Origin: Alphaproteobacteria bacterium
Lineage (GTDB): Bacteria; Pseudomonadota; Alphaproteobacteria; Rhodobacterales; Rhodobacteraceae
DNA: 41,173 nucleotides
Assembly (NCBI GenBank): GCA_030425145.1
Contig: JAUHVK010000036.1
Location: forward strand, 1 to 41,173
Direction: 5' to 3'
Shown: one piece after another, positions 33,930 through 41,173 of the stretch
Numbering within the stretch: position 1 is the stretch's first letter
Layout: the number at the start of each line of letters is the position of its first letter
Position numbers and translations under genes: made by a program
The notes under the pieces: model-generated
What the model was told of the DNA's origin: nothing
What the model saw: only the letters and a program-made list of their open reading frames with translations
The model's database searches: none

Positions 33930-36334
33930 CGGTCGCCAAACCCCTCCCCCACGACGCGGCGCATCTGCACGTGACCGGACAGGCGCGGTATGTCGACGAC
34001 ATCCCGACGCCGAAAGGCACGCTGCATCTGGCCTTTGGCCTGAGCACCATTGCCGCCGGGCGGATCAGTTCCATTGTCCTCGACGCCGTGCGCGCAGCAC
34101 CGGGTGTGGTGGGTGTCTGGGAAGCCAAAGACCTGCCCAGCGACTGCGATTGCTCCCCCTCGGCCCATGACGAGCCGATGCTGTCGGGCGCGACAATCCA
34201 CTACCTTGGTCAGCCGATCTTTCTGGTCGCCGCCACCAGCCATCTCGCCGCCCGCAAGGCAGCACGTCTGGGGCAGATCACCTATGCCGAGCGCGATGCG
34301 ATCCTGACCATCGACGAGGCACTGGCCGCCGACTCGCGCTTCGAGGACGGCCCCCGCATCTGGGAAAAGGGTGATGCGGGTGAGGCCATCGACACCGCAC
34401 CCCGGCAGATCAGCGGCATTCTCGACATGGGTGGGCAGGAGCATTTCTACCTCGAAGGCCAGTCCGCCATGGCCCTGCCGCAGGAAGGCGGCGACATGGT
34501 GGTGCACGCCTCGACCCAGCACCCGACCGAAATCCAGCACAAAGTTGCCCATGCCCTGCACCTGCCGATGCACGCCGTCCGGGTTGAGACGCGGCGCATG
34601 GGCGGCGGCTTCGGCGGCAAGGAAAGTCAGGGCAACGCTTTGGCGATTGCCTGTGCCGTTGTGGCCTCGGCCACCGGCCGTCCGGCTAAGATGCGCTACG
34701 ACCGCGACGATGATTTCATGATCACGGGCAAGCGGCATGATTTCCGCATCGAGTACCGCGTCGGATTTGATGATCGCGGTGTGATCTCGGGTATCGAATT
34801 CGAGCAATACACAAGATGCGGTTGGGCACAGGACTTGTCACTACCCGTCGCCGACCGCGCCATGCTGCACGCCGATAATGCCTATCACCTGCCGCATGTG
34901 CGGATCGAAAGCCACCGGCTCAAGACCAACACCCAGAGCGCCACGGCGTTCCGGGGCTTTGGCGGGCCGCAGGGGATGTTGGGGATCGAGCGGGTGATGG
35001 ACCACATCGCCCATGATCTGGGTCTCGACCCGGTCGCAGTGCGGCGGGCGAATTACTATGCAGCCGAGGTCAGTGGGGGCCAGCCCGCCGCACCTGCGGG
35101 GCACCCCGGGGATTCATCCGGCAAGACGGAGCAGGACATCACCTCGCGCGGGTCCGAAGAACTGGCAGAGAACACCGGCGCCACGGGGGCGATTGCGGAC
35201 CAGACCACGCCTTATGGGCAGGTGGTTGAGGACTTCATTCTGCACGACATGACCGACCGGCTGCTTGGTGGCGCAGACTACGAGGCGCGGCGCGCTGCCG
35301 TGGCGGAGTGGAACGCCGGCAATACCGTCATCAAGAAGGGCCTCGCCTTTTCACCAGTGAAGTTCGGGATTTCCTTCACCCTGACCCATCTCAACCAGGC
35401 GGGCGCGCTGGTGCATGTGTATCAGGACGGCTCCATCCACATGAACCACGGTGGCACCGAGATGGGGCAAGGCCTGTTCCAGAAGGTGGCGCAGGTGGCC
35501 GCCGACCGCTTTGGTGTGCCGCTGGACATGGTCAAGATCACCGCCACCGACACCGGCAAGGTGCCCAACACCTCAGCCACAGCGGCCTCTTCCGGGTCGG
35601 ATCTGAACGGTATGGCGGTCAAAGCCGCCTGCGACACGATCCGAGATCGGATGGCCAACCATCTGGCAAGCGTGCACCAATGCAATGCGCGCGACGTGGT
35701 TTTTGCCGATGGCCAAGTCACCGTGCAGGGCGAGACCTACAGCTTCGCCAAGGTCGCGCAGATGACCTACGAAGCGCGGGTCAGCCTGTCGGCCACCGGG
35801 TTCTACCGCACTCCAAAACTCAGCTGGGACCGGATCAAAGGTCAGGGGCGACCGTTCTTCTACTTCGCCTATGGCGCGGCACTCAGCGAAGTGGCGGTGG
35901 ACACGCTGACCGGCGAGTACCGCATCCTGCGCACTGATATCCTGCACGACGCAGGCGCGTCCCTGAACCCAGCTTTGGATATCGGGCAGGTGGAAGGCGG
36001 ATTTGTGCAGGGCGCCGGCTGGCTCACAACCGAGGAACTGGTTTGGGACGAAAGCGGTCGCCTGCGCACCCACGCGCCCTCGACCTACAAGATCCCCGCC
36101 TGTTCGGACCGGCCTGACGTGTTCAACGTAGCCCTCTGGGACGGCCGCAACCGGGAGGACACGATCTACCGCTCCAAAGCGGTGGGTGAACCGCCTTTCA
36201 TGTTAGGCATGTCCGTGTTCCTGGCCCTGTCCGACGCTGTGGCCTCCTGCGGCGAAGACTACCCGGCACTCGACGCCCCTGCGACGCCGGAACGAGTGCT
36301 GGCGGCCATCGAGAGGCTACGGAATGGCGTTTGA
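33926..36334 (+). CDS. xdhB: Xanthine dehydrogenase large (molybdopterin) subunit
   Basis: An 802-residue molybdenum-cofactor subunit that hydroxylates hypoxanthine and xanthine. It has ARYVDDIPTPKGTLH at the N-terminus, the cofactor-binding RRMGGGFGGKESQ, TAFRGFGGPQGM, the GTEMGQGLFQKV loop and the C-terminal KAVGEPPFMLG with the catalytic Glu. A stretch of about 45 residues after NYYAAEV (SGGQPAAPAGHPG through ATGAIADQ) is extra relative to the family and is encoded partly by a GC palindrome at 35073-35116. It overlaps xdhA by four bases and xdhC by eleven. Confidence 0.95.
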   Translation: MTVAKPLPHDAAHLHVTGQARYVDDIPTPKGTLHLAFGLSTIAAGRISSIVLDAVRAAPGVVGVWEAKDLPSDCDCSPSAHDEPMLSGATIHYLGQPIFLVAATSHLAARKAARLGQITYAERDAILTIDEALAADSRFEDGPRIWEKGDAGEAIDTAPRQISGILDMGGQEHFYLEGQSAMALPQEGGDMVVHASTQHPTEIQHKVAHALHLPMHAVRVETRRMGGGFGGKESQGNALAIACAVVASATGRPAKMRYDRDDDFMITGKRHDFRIEYRVGFDDRGVISGIEFEQYTRCGWAQDLSLPVADRAMLHADNAYHLPHVRIESHRLKTNTQSATAFRGFGGPQGMLGIERVMDHIAHDLGLDPVAVRRANYYAAEVSGGQPAAPAGHPGDSSGKTEQDITSRGSEELAENTGATGAIADQTTPYGQVVEDFILHDMTDRLLGGADYEARRAAVAEWNAGNTVIKKGLAFSPVKFGISFTLTHLNQAGALVHVYQDGSIHMNHGGTEMGQGLFQKVAQVAADRFGVPLDMVKITATDTGKVPNTSATAASSGSDLNGMAVKAACDTIRDRMANHLASVHQCNARDVVFADGQVTVQGETYSFAKVAQMTYEARVSLSATGFYRTPKLSWDRIKGQGRPFFYFAYGAALSEVAVDTLTGEYRILRTDILHDAGASLNPALDIGQVEGGFVQGAGWLTTEELVWDESGRLRTHAPSTYKIPACSDRPDVFNVALWDGRNREDTIYRSKAVGEPPFMLGMSVFLALSDAVASCGEDYPALDAPATPERVLAAIERLRNGV
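35073..35116. repeat. GC palindromic segment inside xdhB
   Basis: TGGGGGCCAGCCC is followed by CGGGG-CA-CCCCG (35097-35108) and GGATTCAT. In reverse orientation it resembles the palindrome inside xdhA (G-run, C-run, second C-run, AT-rich end). It encodes the start of an insertion not typical of XdhB. Confidence 0.45.
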
Positions 36335-37265
36335 CCTCAACACCTTGCGCGCCGCCGTGGCGGTGCATGACCGGGTCTCCCGCGTGGTGATCGCCGAAGT
36401 GCAAGGCTCCTCCCCACGCGAAGTCGGGGCGGCGATGTTGGTCTGGGACGGCGGGCAATCCGGCACGATCGGCGGCGGCGCGTTGGAATACCAAGCGGCG
36501 CAACAGGCCTTCGCCCGCGAAGGGTTCAGCCGCCATCCGCTGGGTCCGGAGCTGGGGCAGTGCTGCGGTGGGGCGGTGACGCTGCTGACCGAAGCTTACG
36601 ATGCCGACAGGCTTGCCACGCTGGACGGTGAAACCGTTATCACGCGGGGGCCGGGCGAGATGCCGCTGGCCGTCAAACGCCTGACCACCTGCGCGCGCAA
36701 TCAGGGTGTGGACCTGCGCCCGCGCATGGTGCAGGGCTGGTTTGTCGAGCCCGTGGCGCAACCGACCCAACCGGTCTGGATCTGGGGTGCAGGACATGTC
36801 GGGCGAGCCTTGATCGACGTGCTCCACCCGATCCCCGGGATCGAGATCACCTGGGTGGACACCGCGCCCAACCGCTTTCCCGACAGCATCCCAGAGCGTG
36901 TGAACGCCCTGCCCGCCAGCGACCTGCTGCGCGTCGTACCCCATGCGCCGCAAGACGCCGCGCATCTGATCCTGACCTATTCCCACGCGCTGGATCTGAG
37001 CCTCTGTGATGCGCTCCTGCATCACGGCTTCGGGTTCACCGGTCTGATTGGATCCGATACGAAGTGGGCCCGTTTTTCCTCCCGCTTGCGCAAGATGGGA
37101 CATTCCGACGCCCAGATCTCACGCATTTGCTGCCCAATTGGGCAAAAATCCCTCGGAAAGCACCCTCAGGCGATTGCCGTCGGGGTGGCTGCCCAGCTAT
37201 TGACCCTCGCAACGACCAAATCAGGTGCCCTTTGCCCGACGACCTCCTTCGCCTCGACGGCCTGA
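36324..37265 (+). CDS. xdhC: Xanthine dehydrogenase accessory protein XdhC
   Basis: A 313-residue chaperone that binds the molybdenum cofactor and inserts the sulfurated form into XdhB. The N-terminal part has VVIAEVQGSSPREVGAAMLV and GTIGGGALEYQA. A Rossmann-like domain begins at VWIWGAGHVGRALIDVL, and the C-terminus has ISRICCPIG with adjacent cysteines, followed by HPQAIAVGVAAQLL. The ATG lies eleven bases inside xdhB. The 3' end overlaps the start of the ABC ATPase gene by about 34 bases, so the purine oxidation and transport genes form one operon. Confidence 0.94.
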   Translation: MAFDLNTLRAAVAVHDRVSRVVIAEVQGSSPREVGAAMLVWDGGQSGTIGGGALEYQAAQQAFAREGFSRHPLGPELGQCCGGAVTLLTEAYDADRLATLDGETVITRGPGEMPLAVKRLTTCARNQGVDLRPRMVQGWFVEPVAQPTQPVWIWGAGHVGRALIDVLHPIPGIEITWVDTAPNRFPDSIPERVNALPASDLLRVVPHAPQDAAHLILTYSHALDLSLCDALLHHGFGFTGLIGSDTKWARFSSRLRKMGHSDAQISRICCPIGQKSLGKHPQAIAVGVAAQLLTLATTKSGALCPTTSFASTA

Positions 37266-38755
37266 CCAAAGCCTATCCCGGCGTCGTCGCCAATGACGAC
37301 GTGTCCTTCAATATCCGCGAAGGAGAAATCCACGCGTTGCTGGGAGAAAATGGCGCGGGCAAGTCGACACTGGTCAAGATGATTTACGGGCTGGTGAAGC
37401 CGGACAAGGGCAGCATGACGCTGCGCGGCAAACCCTATACGCCCTCCGAGCCCAGTGCGGCGCGTCAGGCCGGGGTCGCGATGGTGTTCCAGCACTTCTC
37501 GCTTTTTGACGCGCTCGACGTGGCCGAAAACGTGGCGCTGGGCATGGAAAACCCACCCAAGCCGCGCGATCTGGCCCGCCAGATCCGCGAAGTGTCAGAA
37601 ACCTACGGCCTGCCGCTCGACCCGTCCCGCACCGTGGGCACACTGTCGGCGGGCGAACGCCAACGGGTCGAGATCATCCGCTGCCTGCTGCAAGAGCCGA
37701 AGCTACTGATCATGGACGAACCCACCTCGGTGCTGACACCGCAGGAGGTGGAGATCCTCTTTGAAACCCTGCGCAAGCTGAAATCCGAAGGCACCGCGAT
37801 CCTCTATATCAGCCACAAACTGGAAGAGATCCGCGCGCTCTGTGATCATGCAACGATCCTGCGGCTGGGCAAGAAGGTGGCGACCTGCACACCTTCCGAG
37901 ACCACCGCACGCGCGATGGCCGAAATGATGGTCGGCTCCAGCTTTGCCTCCCCCGCAGCCAAGGCCAAGACACCCGGAGAGGTGCTCTTGCGGGTCGACA
38001 ACCTGACCATGCCCGCCCCCGGCGCATTCGGAACACCGCTGCGCGGTATCAGTTTCGAGTTGCGCGCAGGCGAGGTGCTGGGCTTTGGCGGGGTCGCAGG
38101 CAACGGCCAGGACGAATTGCTGCTGGCGCTGTCCGGCGAACGCACCACCAAGCGCGGTACGATCTGGGTCAAAGGTGCGGATGTGAGCCGCGACGGCCCC
38201 GTGGCACGCCGAGCGGTGGGCTTCCTGACCGCCCCCGAGGAACGGCTGGGCCACGCGGCGGCACCCAACATGAGCCTGACGGAAAACGCGGTGCTGACGG
38301 CGGGACGACGGCAACGGCTCGTCAAGAACGGTTTCATCAACTGGAAACGCGCCGATGGCTTTGCACAGGACGTGATCAAACGCTTCGACGTGCGCACCCC
38401 CGGCACCCACGTGGCCGCGCGGGCGCTGTCGGGCGGGAACCTGCAGAAATTCGTCATCGGGCGCGAAGTGGCGCAGAACCCGGACATCCTTGTGGTCAAC
38501 CAGCCCACCTGGGGTGTCGATGCCGCCGCCGCCGCCGCGATCCGGCAAGCGCTTCTTGATCTGGCAGCACAAGGCGCGGCGATCCTCGTGGTCAGCCAGG
38601 ATCTCGACGAATTGATGGAAATCGCCGACCGGTTCGGCGCACTGAACGAAGGGCGGCTGTCTGCGCTCAAGCCGGTAGTGGATCTGAGCATCGACGAAAT
38701 CGGCCTGATGATGGGCGGCGCGCATGACATGGAGGTGGCCCATGTGGATGCGTGA
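37232..38755 (+). CDS. Double-domain ABC transporter ATP-binding protein (BMP/nucleoside-type)
   Basis: About 507 residues with two ABC domains, as in RbsA and NupA-type subunits. Domain 1 has a canonical Walker A GENGAGKST, signature LSAGERQRVEI and Walker B LLIMDEPTS. Domain 2 is degenerate: GVAGNGQDE in place of Walker A, LSGGNLQKFVIGRE, and ILVVNQPTWGVD. The start is probably TTG 37232 with AGGTG a few bases before; no in-frame ATG or GTG lies near the conserved LLRLDGLTKAYPGVVANDDV start. The overlap with xdhC implies coupled translation. Importers of this type with BMP-family receptors carry purine nucleosides or related compounds, which fits the neighbouring xanthine dehydrogenase. Confidence 0.9.
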   Translation: MPDDLLRLDGLTKAYPGVVANDDVSFNIREGEIHALLGENGAGKSTLVKMIYGLVKPDKGSMTLRGKPYTPSEPSAARQAGVAMVFQHFSLFDALDVAENVALGMENPPKPRDLARQIREVSETYGLPLDPSRTVGTLSAGERQRVEIIRCLLQEPKLLIMDEPTSVLTPQEVEILFETLRKLKSEGTAILYISHKLEEIRALCDHATILRLGKKVATCTPSETTARAMAEMMVGSSFASPAAKAKTPGEVLLRVDNLTMPAPGAFGTPLRGISFELRAGEVLGFGGVAGNGQDELLLALSGERTTKRGTIWVKGADVSRDGPVARRAVGFLTAPEERLGHAAAPNMSLTENAVLTAGRRQRLVKNGFINWKRADGFAQDVIKRFDVRTPGTHVAARALSGGNLQKFVIGREVAQNPDILVVNQPTWGVDAAAAAAIRQALLDLAAQGAAILVVSQDLDELMEIADRFGALNEGRLSALKPVVDLSIDEIGLMMGGAHDMEVAHVDA

Positions 38756-38796
38756 TGCCTTTTCCCAAAACCGGCGCCGCACGGCGACCGTGCAAA

Positions 38797-38867
38797 TGCA
38801 TATTTATGAAAAGAAGAAGCGAGGGCAGCGCTCTTACTCCCCTGCTTCTTCTTTTTCCAAATATGCA
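38797..38867. repeat. Long imperfect inverted repeat between ABC ATPase and permease genes
   Basis: Arms of 24 bases (38797-38820 and 38844-38867) pair at 21 positions; the left arm ends GAAAAGAAGAAGC and the right begins GCTTCTTCTTTTTCC. The AT-rich purine/pyrimidine arms differ sharply from the surrounding GC-rich genes. It is likely a mobile palindromic repeat or an intra-operon RNA structure. No gene is supported in 38756-38908. Confidence 0.75.
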
Positions 38868-38908
38868 AACTCCAACAGCAGCCGCCTTGCGTCACGGGAA
38901 GTCTGCCA

Positions 38909-39994
38909 ATGATCCGGCTCGAAAAACGGCCACAGCCCTCAAAGGCTTGGACGGTGGCGACACCGATCCTTGCGGTCATCCTGACAATGATCTTCGGCGG
39001 TATCATGTTCGGCCTGATCGGCACCTCGCCGGTTGAGGCGATCCGGACGATCTTCTGGGATCCGCTGTTTCACCCGCAGTTTTCCGGCTTTTCGCGCCCG
39101 CAGCTTCTGGTGAAGGCGGGGCCGCTGATACTGATTGCCATCGGGCTTTCCATCGGCTTCCGCGCGGGGATCTGGAACATCGGGGCCGAGGGCCAGTACA
39201 TCATGGGCGCCATCTGCGGCGCGGGTGCGGGTCTTGCGCTCTACCCGATGGAGTCGGCGATGATCCTCCCACTGATGATCGTGGCGGGGGCCTTGGGCGG
39301 TTGGGCCTGGGCAATGATCCCGGCGCTATTGAAGGTCAGGTTCGGGACCAATGAGATCCTTGTGTCGCTGATGCTTGTCTACGTGGCGGAGAATATCCTC
39401 GCCTCGGTCTCCTCGGGCCTGTTGCGGAACCCGGAAGGCATGGGTTTTCCGGGCTCGCGCAACCTGTCGCAATGGTCGTCGTCGCAGAACCTTGAGCTGA
39501 TCCCGAATACCGGTATGCACTTGGGTGTGCTGGCCGCGTTCATTGCGGTGATCCTCGCCTATGTGCTGCTGACCCGGCACATTCAGGGATACAACATCCG
39601 CCTGACGGGTGAAGCGCCCCGCGCCGCCAAGTTTTCGGGCGTATCGCCTGCCCGCACCATCCTGTTCTGCCTCGGGCTGGCAGGGGCGCTGGCTGGGATG
39701 GCGGGACTGTTTGAGGTTACTGGACCGGCGGGGCAGATCAGCATCGACTTTGGCTCGGGCTACGGCTTTACCGCGATCATCGTGGCATTCCTGGGCCGCC
39801 TGCACCCGGTGGGCATTCTGCTGGCAGGCCTGCTGATGGCGCTGACCTATATCGGGGGCGAGCTGGCGCAGCTCATGCTGGGGGTTCCGGGCGCGTCGAT
39901 CCAGCTTTTCCAGGGGATGTTGCTGTTCTTCCTCCTGGGCGTGGATGTTCTGACCAATTATCGCGTCCGGTTCGGCGCGGCGGAGGTGGCGTGA
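38909..39994 (+). CDS. ABC transporter permease (BMP/nucleoside type), first
   Basis: A 361-residue permease of the branched-chain/nucleoside superfamily (BPD_transp_2). It has about eight to ten hydrophobic helices and the characteristic GFRAGIWNIGAEGQYIMGAI and FGTNEILVSLMLVYVAENI segments, with SGYGFTAIIVAFLGRLHPVG near the end. The N-terminal residues 1-20 are cytoplasmic and basic. It follows the ATPase gene after 153 bases that contain a long inverted repeat, and overlaps or abuts the second permease gene. Confidence 0.92.
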   Translation: MIRLEKRPQPSKAWTVATPILAVILTMIFGGIMFGLIGTSPVEAIRTIFWDPLFHPQFSGFSRPQLLVKAGPLILIAIGLSIGFRAGIWNIGAEGQYIMGAICGAGAGLALYPMESAMILPLMIVAGALGGWAWAMIPALLKVRFGTNEILVSLMLVYVAENILASVSSGLLRNPEGMGFPGSRNLSQWSSSQNLELIPNTGMHLGVLAAFIAVILAYVLLTRHIQGYNIRLTGEAPRAAKFSGVSPARTILFCLGLAGALAGMAGLFEVTGPAGQISIDFGSGYGFTAIIVAFLGRLHPVGILLAGLLMALTYIGGELAQLMLGVPGASIQLFQGMLLFFLLGVDVLTNYRVRFGAAEVA

Positions 39995-40926
39995 TGGACC
40001 TGAGCGCAATCAATCCCGTTCTTCTGGTCGCGTCGATCATGATCTCGGCCACGCCGATCCTGCTGGCCGCGATTGGCGAGATGGTGGTCGAGAAATCCGG
40101 CGTGCTGAATTTGGGCGTCGAGGGCATGATGATCACCGGCGCGGTGGTCGGCTTTATCGTTGCCATCAACACCGGCGCACCGCTGCTGGGATTTGCCACT
40201 GCCGCCATCGCCGGCGCGGTGCTGTCGCTGGCCTTTGGCGTGCTCACGCAGATTTTCCTGTCAAATCAGGTGGCCACCGGTTTGGGGCTGACGCTCGTCG
40301 GGCTGGGGCTGTCGTCGCTTCTGGGCAAACCCTATGAGGGGCAGAAAACCGTCGCCCTGCCAAAGCTCGACATTCCGATCCTGAGCGACCTGCCCGTGGT
40401 GGGGCGCATGCTCTTTTCCCACGACATCATGGTCTATCTCAGCCTCGCTATCGTCGTTGCCGTCTGGGCGTTCCTGAAACACACCCGCGCCGGGCTGATC
40501 CTGCGCGCGGTGGGGGAAAGCCACGAAAGCGCGCACGCCCTGGGCTACAAGGTGATCCGGGTCCGGATGCTCGCCATCATGTTCGGCGGAGCCTGCGCGG
40601 GTCTCGGCGGTGCCTATCTCAGCCTCGTCCGTGTGCCGCAATGGACCGAGGGCATGACCGCCGGTGCGGGCTGGATCGCGCTTGCCATCGTGGTCTTTGC
40701 GAGCTGGCGCGCGGGTCGGGTTCTGGTGGGTGCCTATCTTTTCGGCGGCATCACCGTGCTGCAACTCAATCTGCAGGCCGCCGGTTTGACATGGGGGGTG
40801 CAGTACTTGTCCATGTCGCCCTATCTGATAACGATCCTCGTGCTTGTTTTCATCTCGTCCAACCGCAGCCGCAGCAGCCATGATGCGCCCGCGAACCTTG
40901 GACAGACTTTCCACGCGACCCGGTGA
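39994..40926 (+). CDS. ABC transporter permease (BMP/nucleoside type), second
   Basis: A 310-residue permease pairing with the preceding one. Family features are LAAIGEMVVEKSGVLNLGVEGMM-type sequence after the first helix, QVATGLGLTLVGLGLSSL, and LRAVGESHESAHALGYKVIRVR, the coupling loop that contacts the ATPase. The start is either ATG 39994, overlapping the previous stop as TGATG, or the GTG one codon earlier. A hairpin spans its stop codon. Confidence 0.92.
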   Translation: MDLSAINPVLLVASIMISATPILLAAIGEMVVEKSGVLNLGVEGMMITGAVVGFIVAINTGAPLLGFATAAIAGAVLSLAFGVLTQIFLSNQVATGLGLTLVGLGLSSLLGKPYEGQKTVALPKLDIPILSDLPVVGRMLFSHDIMVYLSLAIVVAVWAFLKHTRAGLILRAVGESHESAHALGYKVIRVRMLAIMFGGACAGLGGAYLSLVRVPQWTEGMTAGAGWIALAIVVFASWRAGRVLVGAYLFGGITVLQLNLQAAGLTWGVQYLSMSPYLITILVLVFISSNRSRSSHDAPANLGQTFHATR

Positions 40927-40936
40927 CACAACCGGG
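40919..40936 (+). terminator. Hairpin across the permease stop codon (possible attenuator or mRNA stabiliser)
   Basis: CCCGGT-GACACA-ACCGGG, a perfect 6-bp stem with a 6-base loop that contains the permease stop codon, precedes the binding-protein gene. Structures in this position often allow higher expression of the receptor gene. No U-run follows. Confidence 0.4.
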
Positions 40937-40987
40937 CGCATACACTCAATCGGGGCGATCCACGCCTCACCAACCGGGAGACTATTC

Positions 40988-41173
40988 ATGATCCGCAGAA
41001 CTCTGCTAGCGACCGCAGCCGCAGGCCTTACCCTGGCATTTGGGGCGCCTGCCATGGCGCAGGATACGACCAAAGCCTGTTTCGTCTATGTAGGCCCCAT
41101 CGGCGACGGCGGCTGGACCTACCAGCACCATCAGGGCGCACTGGCCGTCAAGGAAGAGTACGGCGACAAGGTC
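40988..41173 (+). CDS. BMP-family ABC substrate-binding protein, N-terminal part (runs off window)
   Basis: 62 codons are visible. The Sec signal peptide is MIRRTLLATAAAGLTLAFGA ending in PAMA, with cleavage before QD. The mature start, CFVYVGPIGDGGWTYQHHQG, matches the first strand and ligand loop of BMP/PnrA-like periplasmic receptors, which bind purine nucleosides and related molecules. There is no lipobox at the cleavage site, so it should be a soluble periplasmic protein. GGGAG lies about eight bases upstream of the ATG. It completes the importer begun at 37232. Confidence 0.9.
   Translation, partial: MIRRTLLATAAAGLTLAFGAPAMAQDTTKACFVYVGPIGDGGWTYQHHQGALAVKEEYGDKV

Noticed and set aside
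37064-37231. Upstream start for the ABC ATPase inside xdhC
   Set aside because: It would add about 56 residues that are only a shifted reading of xdhC and do not belong to the ABC fold.
15085-41173. tRNA or rRNA genes
   Set aside because: The spaces between genes are short and none showed a cloverleaf or rRNA-like sequence by eye.

Overview
The window looks like a chromosome segment from a marine Rhodobacteraceae (Roseobacter-group) alphaproteobacterium. The signs are high-GC coding sequence, a B12-dependent class II ribonucleotide reductase, a hisS-hisZ-hisG cluster with short-form HisG, DUF1489 and SlyX-type genes, and an xdhABC cluster joined to a BMP-type ABC importer. Family assignments come from reading motifs; no database search was run.

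Region 1 (1 to about 15,000) is an accessory island. It holds a SNF2-type helicase and a divergent TniQ-domain protein, an OLD-family ATPase/TOPRIM nuclease, and a compact Mrr-like nuclease fused to a STAND NTPase. These are interleaved with insertion sequences: the start of an IS3 orfA at the left edge, a complete IS66 element with a perfect 8-bp target duplication, an IS1182-type transposase and an IS110/IS1111-type transposase. Base composition in the OLD and STAND genes is visibly more AT-rich than in the rest. The OLD gene was cut 18 codons before its original stop by the IS66, and the helicase reading frame ends against the IS3 element. This looks like an anti-phage or anti-plasmid island that is being eroded by insertion sequences.

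Region 2 (about 15,000 to 32,400) is core genome: nrdJ, an endonuclease/exonuclease/phosphatase-family protein, DUF1489, YghU, an ABC1 kinase, hisS-hisZ-hisG, SlyX, a lipoprotein, dnaE, a small secreted protein, a 34-codon ORF coupled to a membrane protein, and an ArsR-SRPBCC-SRPBCC operon with two matching operators. Several genes have promoter-like elements so close to the start codon that leaderless mRNAs are likely. Perfect palindromes sit at most gene ends.

Region 3 (about 32,500 to the right edge) is one purine-catabolism unit on the + strand: xdhA, xdhB, xdhC, a double-ATPase ABC subunit, two permeases and the start of a BMP-family binding protein. The likely logic is import of purines or nucleosides followed by oxidation of hypoxanthine/xanthine to urate. 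Two GC-rich palindromic repeat-like segments appear to have been absorbed in frame into the linkers of XdhA and XdhB, and a long AT-rich inverted repeat separates the ATPase gene from the first permease gene.
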